DNA of 64,000 bases from Bifidobacterium subtile (GTDB lineage: Bacteria > Actinomycetota > Actinomycetes > Actinomycetales > Bifidobacteriaceae): NCBI RefSeq assembly GCF_000741775.1, contig NZ_JGZR01000006.1, positions 1 to 64,000 of the forward strand, given 5' to 3'. Shown piece by piece: positions 8,275 through 16,276 of the stretch. Position 1 is the stretch's first letter. Each line of letters opens with the position of its first letter. Under the pieces are notes generated by a model, which saw only the letters and a list, made by a program, of their open reading frames with translations, ran no database searches and was not told the origin of the DNA. Position numbers and translations under genes: made by a program.

Positions 8275-9575
8275 CAGATTCCAAGCCGACCGATGCGCAA
8301 TATACGGAACAGTCCGCGGCACAGTCCGCAATGCGACCCCCAACACAGGCCGGAACACAATCCGACCCACAGCGGAATACGACATTCCTGTGGCTTATCG
8401 CCATTATCTTCGGCACTGCCATGTCGTTCACGACCGTGCCCACCACGCTCTGGTCGCTCTATGAGAGCGCCGAACACTACAGCACCATGATGGTCACCGT
8501 GGCCTTCACCTCCTACTCGTTCGGCGTGCTGCTGAGCCTCGTCCTGCTCGGGCACCTCTCCGACTGGAGGGGTCGCCGCCCGCTTATCGCAATCAGCCTG
8601 CTATGCCAAATCGCTGCCGCCGTAGCGCTCATGGCTACGCACCTCTTCATGCCAGTAGTCATCGCGCGTTTCGTGAGCGGCGTCGGCGTCGGCATGCTCA
8701 CCGCCACCGCCACCGCATATCTCGCCGAACTCGCCATCGCAGGCGGCCGCTTCTCCCCCTCCATCGCGCTGGTAATCGCCACCGCCGCCAACCTCGGCGG
8801 CCTCGGCGCCGGGCCGCTCGTCGGAGGCGCACCGGCGCAATGGGCTCCGTGCCCCTTGGTCGTGCCGTACGGCATCTACCTTGCGCTGCTGATCGTCTGC
8901 CTCGGCGTGCTGCGGCTCGGGCCGGAAACCGCGACCATCCGCTCGCGGCGGTACCATCCGCAACGCATCCGGGTGCAGCGGGCCGACCGGGCAGGCTATC
9001 TGGTTGCCATAGGCGTGGGAGCCGCCACGTTCTGCGTGCAGGGCCTGTCCACTTCGCTCTTCCCGCAGCTGCTCGGCCAGCTCAGCATCCATTCGCGCTT
9101 CTGGCAAGGTCTTCTGGTGGCCTGCGTGCTGTTCGCCTCTGCCGCGACCCAGATCATGATGCGCTCGCTGTCCGCCTCGCGGCTCATCCTGACCGGCCTG
9201 CCCGCCATCGGACTGGGAGTCGTGCTGATGCTGTGCGGCGTGATCTTGGTTAACGGCGTGCTCTTTGCGCTCGGCGGCATCATCGGCGGAGCAGGCGGAG
9301 GAGCCGCATTCCGCGGCGCGCTCGCCCAGGCTCAGCAGCTCGCGTCGGCGGATGCGCAAGGCGAGGCCGCAGCCGGCGTATTCGTCGGCGCATACCTCGG
9401 CATGTCCGTGCCCGTGCTCGGCATCGGATTCGCTTCTCTTGCCGGAGCGCCGCTCCGTATCTCGGTGGCTGTGTTCGCGCTTTTCGTGCTGGCTTTCGCT
9501 ATCGTTCTGGCCATCGGAACCGTGAAAACCGGGCGGCGTTCCTTCCCCGAGGCGAAGCGGCAGGGACGCCGGTAG
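8271..9575 (+). CDS. MFS-family transporter
   Basis: A 434-aa major facilitator with about 12 hydrophobic segments. The diagnostic loop 2-3 motif is present as GHLSDWRGRRPLIA. The first 35 residues are polar. It is co-translated with the TetR-family regulator and next to the aldo/keto reductase, which fits an efflux pump for a toxic compound; sugar or metabolite export cannot be excluded. Confidence 0.85.
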   Translation: MTDSKPTDAQYTEQSAAQSAMRPPTQAGTQSDPQRNTTFLWLIAIIFGTAMSFTTVPTTLWSLYESAEHYSTMMVTVAFTSYSFGVLLSLVLLGHLSDWRGRRPLIAISLLCQIAAAVALMATHLFMPVVIARFVSGVGVGMLTATATAYLAELAIAGGRFSPSIALVIATAANLGGLGAGPLVGGAPAQWAPCPLVVPYGIYLALLIVCLGVLRLGPETATIRSRRYHPQRIRVQRADRAGYLVAIGVGAATFCVQGLSTSLFPQLLGQLSIHSRFWQGLLVACVLFASAATQIMMRSLSASRLILTGLPAIGLGVVLMLCGVILVNGVLFALGGIIGGAGGGAAFRGALAQAQQLASADAQGEAAAGVFVGAYLGMSVPVLGIGFASLAGAPLRISVAVFALFVLAFAIVLAIGTVKTGRRSFPEAKRQGRR

Positions 9576-9634
9576 CTATATGATGAGTCCCGCACACGAT
9601 ACCGCGCCGACATGCTCAGGAGAAGACACCCCAC

Positions 9635-10597
9635 ATGAATAATGCTCTGACGATACTGTGGATGGTCATGGGCATCGCCGCAGGCGCGCTGCTGCCGCTG
9701 CAGAATACGGTCAACACGCGTCTTGCCAAGGGGCTGCGCTCGATCGCGCTGGCGACCGGCGTCTCATTCGCCGTCGGCACCATATTCTTAGGACTCGTGC
9801 TGCTTGCGCTCAGGCAGCATCTGCCGTGGGGCGCGACCTTCGCCCAGCAGCCCGCTTGGATCTGGCTCGGCGGGCTGTTCGGCGTCTCGTTCTTCACCGT
9901 GAACATCGTGCTTATGCGGTATTTCGGCGCCTCCATCACCGTTGTGCTCGCCATTTGCGGCCAGGTGATCGGCGGACTGATCATCGACGTCTTCGGCATA
10001 TTCGACGTCACCCGACAGTCTCTCTCATTCGGCCGCCTTGCCGGCACGGCGCTGGTGGTGGCCGGCGCGATACTCGTCAATATGACGACTCGCCTGCACG
10101 CCGATGCGCACGCCGATGCCGACGACACCGCTCGCCCGAGGATTGCGCAGCGCATTCTGCTGCCTGTGGCCGGAGTGCTCAGCGGGTGCCTGAGCGCCGC
10201 GCAGACCACCGTCAACGGCCGGCTCGGCACGGTGCTCGGTTCGCCGGAAGCGGCTTCGTTCGCCTCTTTTTCCGTGGGCGTCACATGCATCGCGCTGTTC
10301 CTCCTCGTGACCATCCGGTCGACGCATATTCCCGCAACCGCTGCCGCACTCCCGTGGTGGGCATGGGCCGGAGGCGGCGTGCTCGGGGCACTCTACGTGC
10401 TCGCCAACGCCATCGATGCGCCGCTGCTGGGGACTTCCCTGACCGTCAGCGTCGTGCTGTTCGGCCAAATCGTCGGCGGACTGGTCATCGATCATTTCGG
10501 CCTGCTCGGCCTCGCCCGCAGGCCCGTCACCACTCAGCGAATCCTGGGTGCCGCTCTGGTGCTCATCGGCATCGTGCTGACGCGTTTTGCTTTGTGA
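9635..10597 (+). CDS. DMT-superfamily transporter, YdcZ/DUF606 type, duplicated
   Basis: A 320-aa membrane protein made of two homologous halves of about 140 residues, each starting with a glycine-rich helix and an N-T-(V/R) motif (LPLQNTVNTRL; SAAQTTVNGRL) and ending with GQVIGGLIIDxFG. This is the double-domain form of the YdcZ (DUF606) family in the drug/metabolite transporter superfamily. It starts 59 bp after the MFS gene with an AGGAG site and may belong to the same transcript. The substrate is unknown. Confidence 0.85.
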   Translation: MNNALTILWMVMGIAAGALLPLQNTVNTRLAKGLRSIALATGVSFAVGTIFLGLVLLALRQHLPWGATFAQQPAWIWLGGLFGVSFFTVNIVLMRYFGASITVVLAICGQVIGGLIIDVFGIFDVTRQSLSFGRLAGTALVVAGAILVNMTTRLHADAHADADDTARPRIAQRILLPVAGVLSGCLSAAQTTVNGRLGTVLGSPEAASFASFSVGVTCIALFLLVTIRSTHIPATAAALPWWAWAGGGVLGALYVLANAIDAPLLGTSLTVSVVLFGQIVGGLVIDHFGLLGLARRPVTTQRILGAALVLIGIVLTRFAL

Positions 10598-10635
10598 ATC
10601 TGCGGTTTTCAAACTGATGGCGTTCATGCAAATTG

Positions 10636-10980
10636 ATGGCGTTCACCGATTTCCACGAGGTCGCAACCTCATCGCGCAACATCGCTGGCATTGTGCAGGT
10701 CACACTGCCCGATGATGGCAAAACGCTGCAATTGGACGAATGGTCGACCTACGCCGAATGGCGCGACGACCCCATCGGAGGCCCAATCATCGGGAATCTC
10801 ATGCGCGCCGCCGCCGAACAAGACGGCTCCGCCCTCGACGACCCCACCATGCAGCTGTTCATGCAAAGCATGCCCATCAACAGCCTGTCGATGATGCTCG
10901 GCATGAGCAATGATGAAATCGTCAGCAGTTTGATGGGTAAGTATCGTGGGAAGGCTGCGGCAGCGAGCGGGAACAAGTGA
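10636..10980 (+). pseudogene. 3' remnant of a GH3 beta-glucosidase gene
   Basis: The 114 codons from ATG 10636 match only the extreme C-terminal segment of bifidobacterial GH3 beta-glucosidases: the end of the fibronectin-III-like domain (SSRNIAGIVQVTLPDDGK) and the terminal helical tail (LDEWSTYAEWRDDPIGGPII, MPINSLSMMLG). The catalytic domains are absent. A short sequence (TGATGGCGTTCA) is duplicated just upstream (10616-10645), perhaps the scar of the deletion. This is probably a non-functional fragment, although the frame is open. Confidence 0.65.
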
Positions 10981-11013
10981 GCGGAAGACGTATCAGTGGG
11001 CTGAATAGGCAGC

Positions 11014-11148
11014 CTACTTGTACCCGCGCATAAACTGTTCGCGCACTTTCGAAGAGGTGGAACCGACAATCACTCCGACGACAAAGAGCACGAAAGGAAT
11101 GACTGCAAGAAGAATGCTGATTGCCAAGCTCCCGTCTGTCACCATCAT
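11014..11148 (-). CDS. Small single-pass membrane protein next to the ISL3 element
   Basis: A 44-residue open frame: short N-terminus, one strong hydrophobic helix (ISILLAVIPFVLFVVGVIVG), then a polar basic tail. The first ATG is only 6 bp from the ISL3 end at 11155, so the element has replaced its ribosome binding site and promoter or cut off an N-terminal part. The function is unknown. Confidence 0.4.
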   Translation of the reverse strand: MMVTDGSLAISILLAVIPFVLFVVGVIVGSTSSKVREQFMRGYK

Positions 11149-11154
11149 AAAGTT

Positions 11155-12612
11155 GGGTCTTCGCCAGTATGTGTGGTGGGGGTTTGGGCTTTGGTGTTGT
11201 CGCTGGGGCTTTTCCGTGTGCGGGCGTGGAAAGGGGCGTTCTCCTGTTAGGTTTGTTTCTGCCAAGAAATAGAACCGAAAACGGGAGAACGCCTGTGCCC
11301 ACCATAACAGCCGACGCGCTCAAGCGCATGCTGCGCCTGCCCGCCGATGTCGTGACCGGAACGCCGCGCGTCGAGAAGGACCCGCATGGCGGGGATGTCG
11401 CGGTCGTCCCGGCGCGCCCGTACGCGGGCGATATGGGCCGGTGCGCCAGATGCGGGAGGCGCGGCAGGCCATACGACCGGCTGGGCATGCGCCGCTGGCG
11501 CCACCTCGACGTCGGGTGCGTGAAGCTCCTCTTGGAGTACGCGCCCCGGCGCGTCGACTGCGAGGAGCATGGCGTCACGGTCGAGATGGTGCCGTGGGCG
11601 GGCAGGAAGAGCGCGTACACGCGTGATTTCGAGCGGCAGGTCGCGTGGCTGAGCGTGCATGCGCCCAGAAGCGCGGCATCGTCGCTGATGCGCGTCGACC
11701 GGAAGAGCGTGGGGCCGGTGCGCCGGCGGGTCGCCGACGGCCTGCGCGCCGGGCAGGGTCCCGGCCTGTTCGACGGGCCGCGTTCCATCGGCGTGGACGA
11801 GACCAGCTACAAAAAGGGCCACACGTACATGAGCGTGGTCGTCGACCACGAGCGCGGACGCGTCGTCCGGATGCGCGACGGGCACGGGGAGAAGGCGTTC
11901 GACCTGTTCTTCCAGGCGCTCACGCCCGCCCAGCGCGAATCCATCGCGGTGGTCACCGGGGACGGCGCGAGGTGGATCGACGAGCGCGTGTTCCGCTGGC
12001 GCCCCACGGCCGAACGCATCCTCGACGGGTTTTATATCGCCAGCTGGGCGAGCGACGCGCTCGACAAGGCCAGGACCGCCGCGTGGCGCGAGGCCGGGAA
12101 GGCAGGCGCCGCCGAAAAGGGCGCGAGGGACCCGATCAAGGGCGCCCGGCGGGCGCTGCTGAAGAACGGGGCGGACCTGACCGCCGGCCAGCGCGCCCGG
12201 CTCGAATGCGTCGCGAACACCAACGAGTCCCTCTGGCGGGCGTACAAGCTCAAGGAACGGCTGCGCATGATCCTGCGCCAGAGCCCCGGCGAGGCCGCGC
12301 CCCTGCCGCGCCAGTGGGCCGCGGACGCGTTCCTGTCCGGCATCCCGGGATTCGTCCCGCTCGGCGAGAAGATCGCGCGACGCCGCTTCGACATCCTGCG
12401 CACCATCCGCAGCGGCCTGTCCAACGCGAGGCTCGAGGCCGTCAACAACAGGATCAAGACCACCATCAGGATGGGCTACGGGTACAGGAACCTCGACAAC
12501 CTCATCGCCCTCGTCATGCTCAAATGCGGCCGGCTCAACCTCAAACTCCCCGGACGCCAATAACCAGCAGGACAAACCAGCGATCCCCACCCACACAAAC
12601 ACCCGAAGAGCC
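11155..12612 (+). mobile_element. ISL3-family insertion sequence
   Basis: A complete-looking element of about 1.46 kb. Its ends are imperfect inverted repeats beginning GGGTCTTCG (left) and GGCTCTTCG (right, minus strand), with further matches around a TGTGTGG motif. It carries one transposase gene. The flanking 8-mers (ATAAAGTT left, TTAAATAT right) are not identical, so no target duplication is visible; adjacent DNA may have been rearranged after insertion. Confidence 0.8.
11295..12563 (+). CDS. ISL3-family transposase
   Basis: A 422-aa DDE transposase. The N-terminal zinc finger uses CARCG and a downstream Cys/His pair (CEEHG), followed by the helix-turn-helix region and a catalytic domain with SIGVDETSYKKGHTYMSVVVD (first Asp), VTGDGARW and the C-terminal LEAVNNRIKTTIRMGYGYRN block (Glu), all characteristic of ISL3 transposases. 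The start is the GTG at 11295, because VPTITADAL begins the conserved protein. The length is normal and no frameshift is seen, so it may be active. Confidence 0.9.
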   Translation: MPTITADALKRMLRLPADVVTGTPRVEKDPHGGDVAVVPARPYAGDMGRCARCGRRGRPYDRLGMRRWRHLDVGCVKLLLEYAPRRVDCEEHGVTVEMVPWAGRKSAYTRDFERQVAWLSVHAPRSAASSLMRVDRKSVGPVRRRVADGLRAGQGPGLFDGPRSIGVDETSYKKGHTYMSVVVDHERGRVVRMRDGHGEKAFDLFFQALTPAQRESIAVVTGDGARWIDERVFRWRPTAERILDGFYIASWASDALDKARTAAWREAGKAGAAEKGARDPIKGARRALLKNGADLTAGQRARLECVANTNESLWRAYKLKERLRMILRQSPGEAAPLPRQWAADAFLSGIPGFVPLGEKIARRRFDILRTIRSGLSNARLEAVNNRIKTTIRMGYGYRNLDNLIALVMLKCGRLNLKLPGRQ

Positions 12613-13017
12613 TTAAATATGTACGAATTCGACTATTTTCTTTTCTCTAGAAAGAGTGTATACTATGCGACCATCCATCAAAATGGTGCCTACTCATGTC
12701 GCCCTTTCTCAAGAATCTCATTTCAAGAGCTATAGCACCTCACTTTACCAGTTCTGTACGGCCGCATTGGGGTTGTCAACGGCGGAATGCGCTCTTCCTT
12801 TTTCCTACGCGTGATGCCTATAATGCCGTGAAGCTTGGGAGAGGATTGGCCTCACCTTGACTTGTACGAGGCACCACTGCCGAAACAGCAAACGATGCTG
12901 AAGCAGATGTACAGCCGGATGCGTCAAAAGCCACCGGGTACAAGGGTCGCGAAGATGAGCTGCAGAGCAGGAAATACACAGCGCAGAGGCTGCGCGAAGG
13001 GAATGAGGTGATGCGCA
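12613..13017. other. Intergenic region upstream of the nitrite reductase operon
   Basis: No gene is recognised. It is AT-richer than its surroundings near 12615-12680. GTATACTATG near 12658 contains a possible -10 box (TATACT) for rightward transcription, about 350 bp before the operon. No binding site can be named. Confidence 0.3.
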
Positions 13018-14781
13018 GTGACCGCCGAGAGGCAGAACACTGGGGAACAGGACGCAGCGCGACAGACTACCAAAAGGCGGACTGCGGGCGCACAAGCCGT
13101 ATACAGCCAGAGCACCGGTGAACGGGACGCAGACAGGCAAACGATGAACGAACCGGCTACCGGGAAACAGGTCGCAAACGACCAGACCGCAGACCAACAA
13201 GCCACTGGGAAACAGTCTTTTGGAGAACAGGCCGCAGGCCAGCAGACCGCTAACGGCCAAACTGCTCGGCGCGAGAACAATCCCGCACACGCGCCACGTC
13301 AATCGTCGCAACGCCCTCTCCTGCAACACCAACCTACGCAGTTCCACCTCCAGCGCCAGCCACAGCCACAACACCCGCACCCGCACCCTCACCCCCAGCG
13401 CCATATGCCGTGGCGGCTGGCGCTGCTGATCTGCGCCGGGGTCACGCTGCTGACCGGGCTGGACGCAGCGCTGCTGCGCGTGGGGCTGGCGGCTCCGGTC
13501 GCCGGCGTCGGGCTGGCCGATGCACATGGGCCGCTGATGATCTACGGATTCCTGGGGACGGTGATCGCGCTGGAACGCGCGGTGGCGCTGCGTTCGGTGG
13601 TCAGACATTCATGGTGGGGGTATATCGCGCCGGTGGCGGGTGCGCTCGGAGCCGTGCTGCTGATCGTGGGCATACTGTTGCCCGGTGCGACCCAATCGAT
13701 GCCGCTGCTGGCATCAATATCGCTGGCGGACTCGCCGCGTATTTTGGCCTCAGCGGCGTGGTGCGCGGCCATGATCGCGCTGACGACGATGTATGCCGTG
13801 ATGCTGCGCGCACAGTTCGCTCCGGCGCTGGTGGTTCAGCTGCTGGCCTCGCTCGCGGGCCTGTGCGGCATGGCGCTGTGGGCGCGGGGGCTGACCATTG
13901 CGCAGATATTCCCGTGGTGGATGGCGCTGCTGGTGATGACGATTTGCGGCGAGCGCCTCGACCTCGCCCGGCTGTCGCTGGGAGCCGGTGCCGAACGCCG
14001 TATTCTTGCGGAAAGCACAGTGCTGTTTATCGCGCTGCCGGTTACATTGCTATCGCCGACAATCGGCTATCCATTGCTCGGCGCGGCGCTGCTGGTGATG
14101 ATTGGCGACCTAGCCACGCATGACATCGCCCGGCACACGATATGCAGCAAAGGCGCGACGCGCTTCATGGCCGCGTGCATGCTGGCCGGCTATGCGTGGG
14201 CTTCGGCGGCGGCCGTCGCGTGGATTCTGGTGGGTGCTCCCGGCGCGAACGGCTACCTCTATGACCTGTGCGTGCATGCGATTACCATCGGATTCGTGCT
14301 TTCGATGGTGATCGCGCACGCGCCGATCATCATGCCAGCCATCGTGCATCGCCCGCTGCCATACCATCCCGCGCTGTGGGCGGTTTGGGGCCTGCTGCAG
14401 GCCGGCCTGCTGATTCGCATCATCGCCGGTTTCCGCCAATCGGTCACCGCATGGCGATTCGGTGACATGCTCGACGTCGTCGCCGTGCTGGCGATGATGG
14501 TCACGTTGGTGACACTGGTCGTATTTGGCGGGCGGAAGCGCGGGAACGTTGCAGCTCAACGGCTGCGCAGCACTGATGCCGGGCGATTTCGGAGTGTTGG
14601 CACTGGCAATAAACGTGCCGACGATACGGACGGAAAAGACCTTAACATAACAGCAAATGCCAATGATATGCCGCTGCACATGAGCAGTGCGAAACAAGCA
14701 CATGACGCCGATACGAAATCGTATAGTACTGACATAAAAGCAAACGACGGCTTCGTGCAAACGCAAGGTACCGCAGAATAG
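13018..14781 (+). CDS. Polytopic membrane protein (NnrS-like) with His/Gln-rich N-terminal extension
   Basis: A 587-aa protein. Residues 1-128 are hydrophilic low complexity with repeated TGxQxA/TAxxQ units, ending in the histidine-rich QHPHPHPHPQRH just before the first membrane segment (MPWRLALLICAGV, ATG at 13405). About 11-12 hydrophobic segments follow, with conserved-looking His residues (DAHGPLMIYGFLGT, HAPIIMPAI). The membrane part resembles NnrS-type or heme-copper-oxidase-like proteins encoded beside nitrite reductases in Actinobacteria. The start is uncertain: GTG 13018 has no strong site and ATG 13405 would give only the membrane domain. It is the first gene of a tight operon with the two following genes. 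The His-rich part suggests copper binding (inference). Confidence 0.6.
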   Translation: MTAERQNTGEQDAARQTTKRRTAGAQAVYSQSTGERDADRQTMNEPATGKQVANDQTADQQATGKQSFGEQAAGQQTANGQTARRENNPAHAPRQSSQRPLLQHQPTQFHLQRQPQPQHPHPHPHPQRHMPWRLALLICAGVTLLTGLDAALLRVGLAAPVAGVGLADAHGPLMIYGFLGTVIALERAVALRSVVRHSWWGYIAPVAGALGAVLLIVGILLPGATQSMPLLASISLADSPRILASAAWCAAMIALTTMYAVMLRAQFAPALVVQLLASLAGLCGMALWARGLTIAQIFPWWMALLVMTICGERLDLARLSLGAGAERRILAESTVLFIALPVTLLSPTIGYPLLGAALLVMIGDLATHDIARHTICSKGATRFMAACMLAGYAWASAAAVAWILVGAPGANGYLYDLCVHAITIGFVLSMVIAHAPIIMPAIVHRPLPYHPALWAVWGLLQAGLLIRIIAGFRQSVTAWRFGDMLDVVAVLAMMVTLVTLVVFGGRKRGNVAAQRLRSTDAGRFRSVGTGNKRADDTDGKDLNITANANDMPLHMSSAKQAHDADTKSYSTDIKANDGFVQTQGTAE

Positions 14782-14800
14782 CAGCACGCCGAGGAAGACA

Positions 14801-16276
14801 ATGGTAATGAGCGTTAATGAAAAAAGCGGCGAATATGAGGGTTCGGATACGAGTAATACCAGCACCGCCACCAGCCACGACCGCACCCACGCCACCCGCA
14901 CCATCGCCTCGCGGGCACGCGCCGACCGGTACGCGACCGCGTGGATGGTGGCTGCCGTGGCGCTGCTCGCGATTGGTCTGTTAGCTGCGGGCAAACTGCC
15001 CAAGCCCTTGTGGACCATGGTGCATGTGATCGCGCTGGGCGTGCTGACGAACGGTATTCTGCAATGGTCGTGGTTCTTCGCGCGCACGCTGCTGCACTTG
15101 CCAGCCGGCGACAGGCACGCAGGAGTGAACAATGTGATTCGCGCGCTGGCGTTCAATGTCGTGCTGGTCGCGCTGTTTGCCGCCATATGGCTGGGCTCGG
15201 CACCGTCGGCGATCGCCTGCGATGCCGCCGTCATCGCCATACTCGCGTGGCATGGCGCGGATTTGCTGTTGGTCGCGCACAATGCATCACAAGCGCCGAA
15301 GACAACGAAAACATCGCAGGCTCCAAAGGCCTCGCAGGCGCGGTTCGCCGTCGTGATTCGCTACTACGCAACCGCGACGGGATTCCTTATAGTGGCCTGC
15401 GTGCTGGCCGGATTCGTGGTCGAAGCGATGCTCGGCACGCATCCGGCAGCCTGGCTGGTGCGCAGCCGCGATGCCCTGACCGTGGCGCATGCGCTTGCCG
15501 CCGTCGCCGGATGGGTCGGACTGTCAATCGCCGGAACTCTGGTGTCGCTTGGGCCCACGATGCTGCGAGCACGTATTGACCCGGATGCCCCTGCCGCAGC
15601 ACAGCGAGCCTTGCCCGTGCTGACGGCCACGCTTCTGGTCGCCGTCGTCAGCGCCGCTGTGGGCAATGGCATTGGGATTGGCGCGGGATTGCTGGGATTC
15701 GCCGGTGCCGCCAGCTATGGCGTCGCGGTTCCGCTGCTGCGATGCGCACGGCAGCGCCCGCCGCGCAGCCTAGCCACATGGTCGATGGCCGCCGGAGTCA
15801 TATGGTCTGTCGTCATGCTCATTGCGGTTGCTCTTCGCGCCTTGTTCACCACGGATATCAGCGCTTTGCGCGCCGCGAATCTGCCCATGCTGCCGCTGCT
15901 GGGCGGTGGCGGATTGGCACAGATCTTCATCGCCGCGCTGACCTATCTGATGCCCGTGGTCATCGGCGGCGGCCCGGCCGTCATGCGCGAAGGCATGCAG
16001 GCGCTGGAAACAGCATGGCCAGTGCGCTTCGCCATCCGCAATACCGCCTTGCTGCTGCTCGGATTCACAGGCTTCACGTCTGGAATCGGCCTATTGCAGC
16101 GCGTGTGGTGGGCGCTCGTGCTGGCTACATACGTCGTCGATATCGCATTATTCGCGGTCGCCGGCATCCGCCAATCGCGGAGCAAACGAGCCGCTGCTGC
16201 CGCAACCGTTGCCACCACAGTCACCGCCGTCGCCACCGCACAGCAACCTTCACATGATCGGAGCGCAGTCGCATGA
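14801..16276 (+). CDS. Polytopic membrane protein associated with nitrite reductase
   Basis: A 491-aa integral membrane protein with about 11-12 hydrophobic segments and buried-looking histidines (MVHVIALGVLTNGILQWSW, LTVAHALAAVAGWVG). It is similar in style to the preceding protein and to membrane proteins that accompany copper nitrite reductases in other Actinobacteria, often described as NnrS-like or copper oxidase-associated. ATG 14801 has a GAGGA site and lies 20 bp after the previous gene; the stop overlaps the next start (ATGA). It probably serves electron delivery to, or cofactor assembly of, the downstream enzyme; a heme or copper site is possible but not shown. Confidence 0.6.
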   Translation: MVMSVNEKSGEYEGSDTSNTSTATSHDRTHATRTIASRARADRYATAWMVAAVALLAIGLLAAGKLPKPLWTMVHVIALGVLTNGILQWSWFFARTLLHLPAGDRHAGVNNVIRALAFNVVLVALFAAIWLGSAPSAIACDAAVIAILAWHGADLLLVAHNASQAPKTTKTSQAPKASQARFAVVIRYYATATGFLIVACVLAGFVVEAMLGTHPAAWLVRSRDALTVAHALAAVAGWVGLSIAGTLVSLGPTMLRARIDPDAPAAAQRALPVLTATLLVAVVSAAVGNGIGIGAGLLGFAGAASYGVAVPLLRCARQRPPRSLATWSMAAGVIWSVVMLIAVALRALFTTDISALRAANLPMLPLLGGGGLAQIFIAALTYLMPVVIGGGPAVMREGMQALETAWPVRFAIRNTALLLLGFTGFTSGIGLLQRVWWALVLATYVVDIALFAVAGIRQSRSKRAAAAATVATTVTAVATAQQPSHDRSAVA

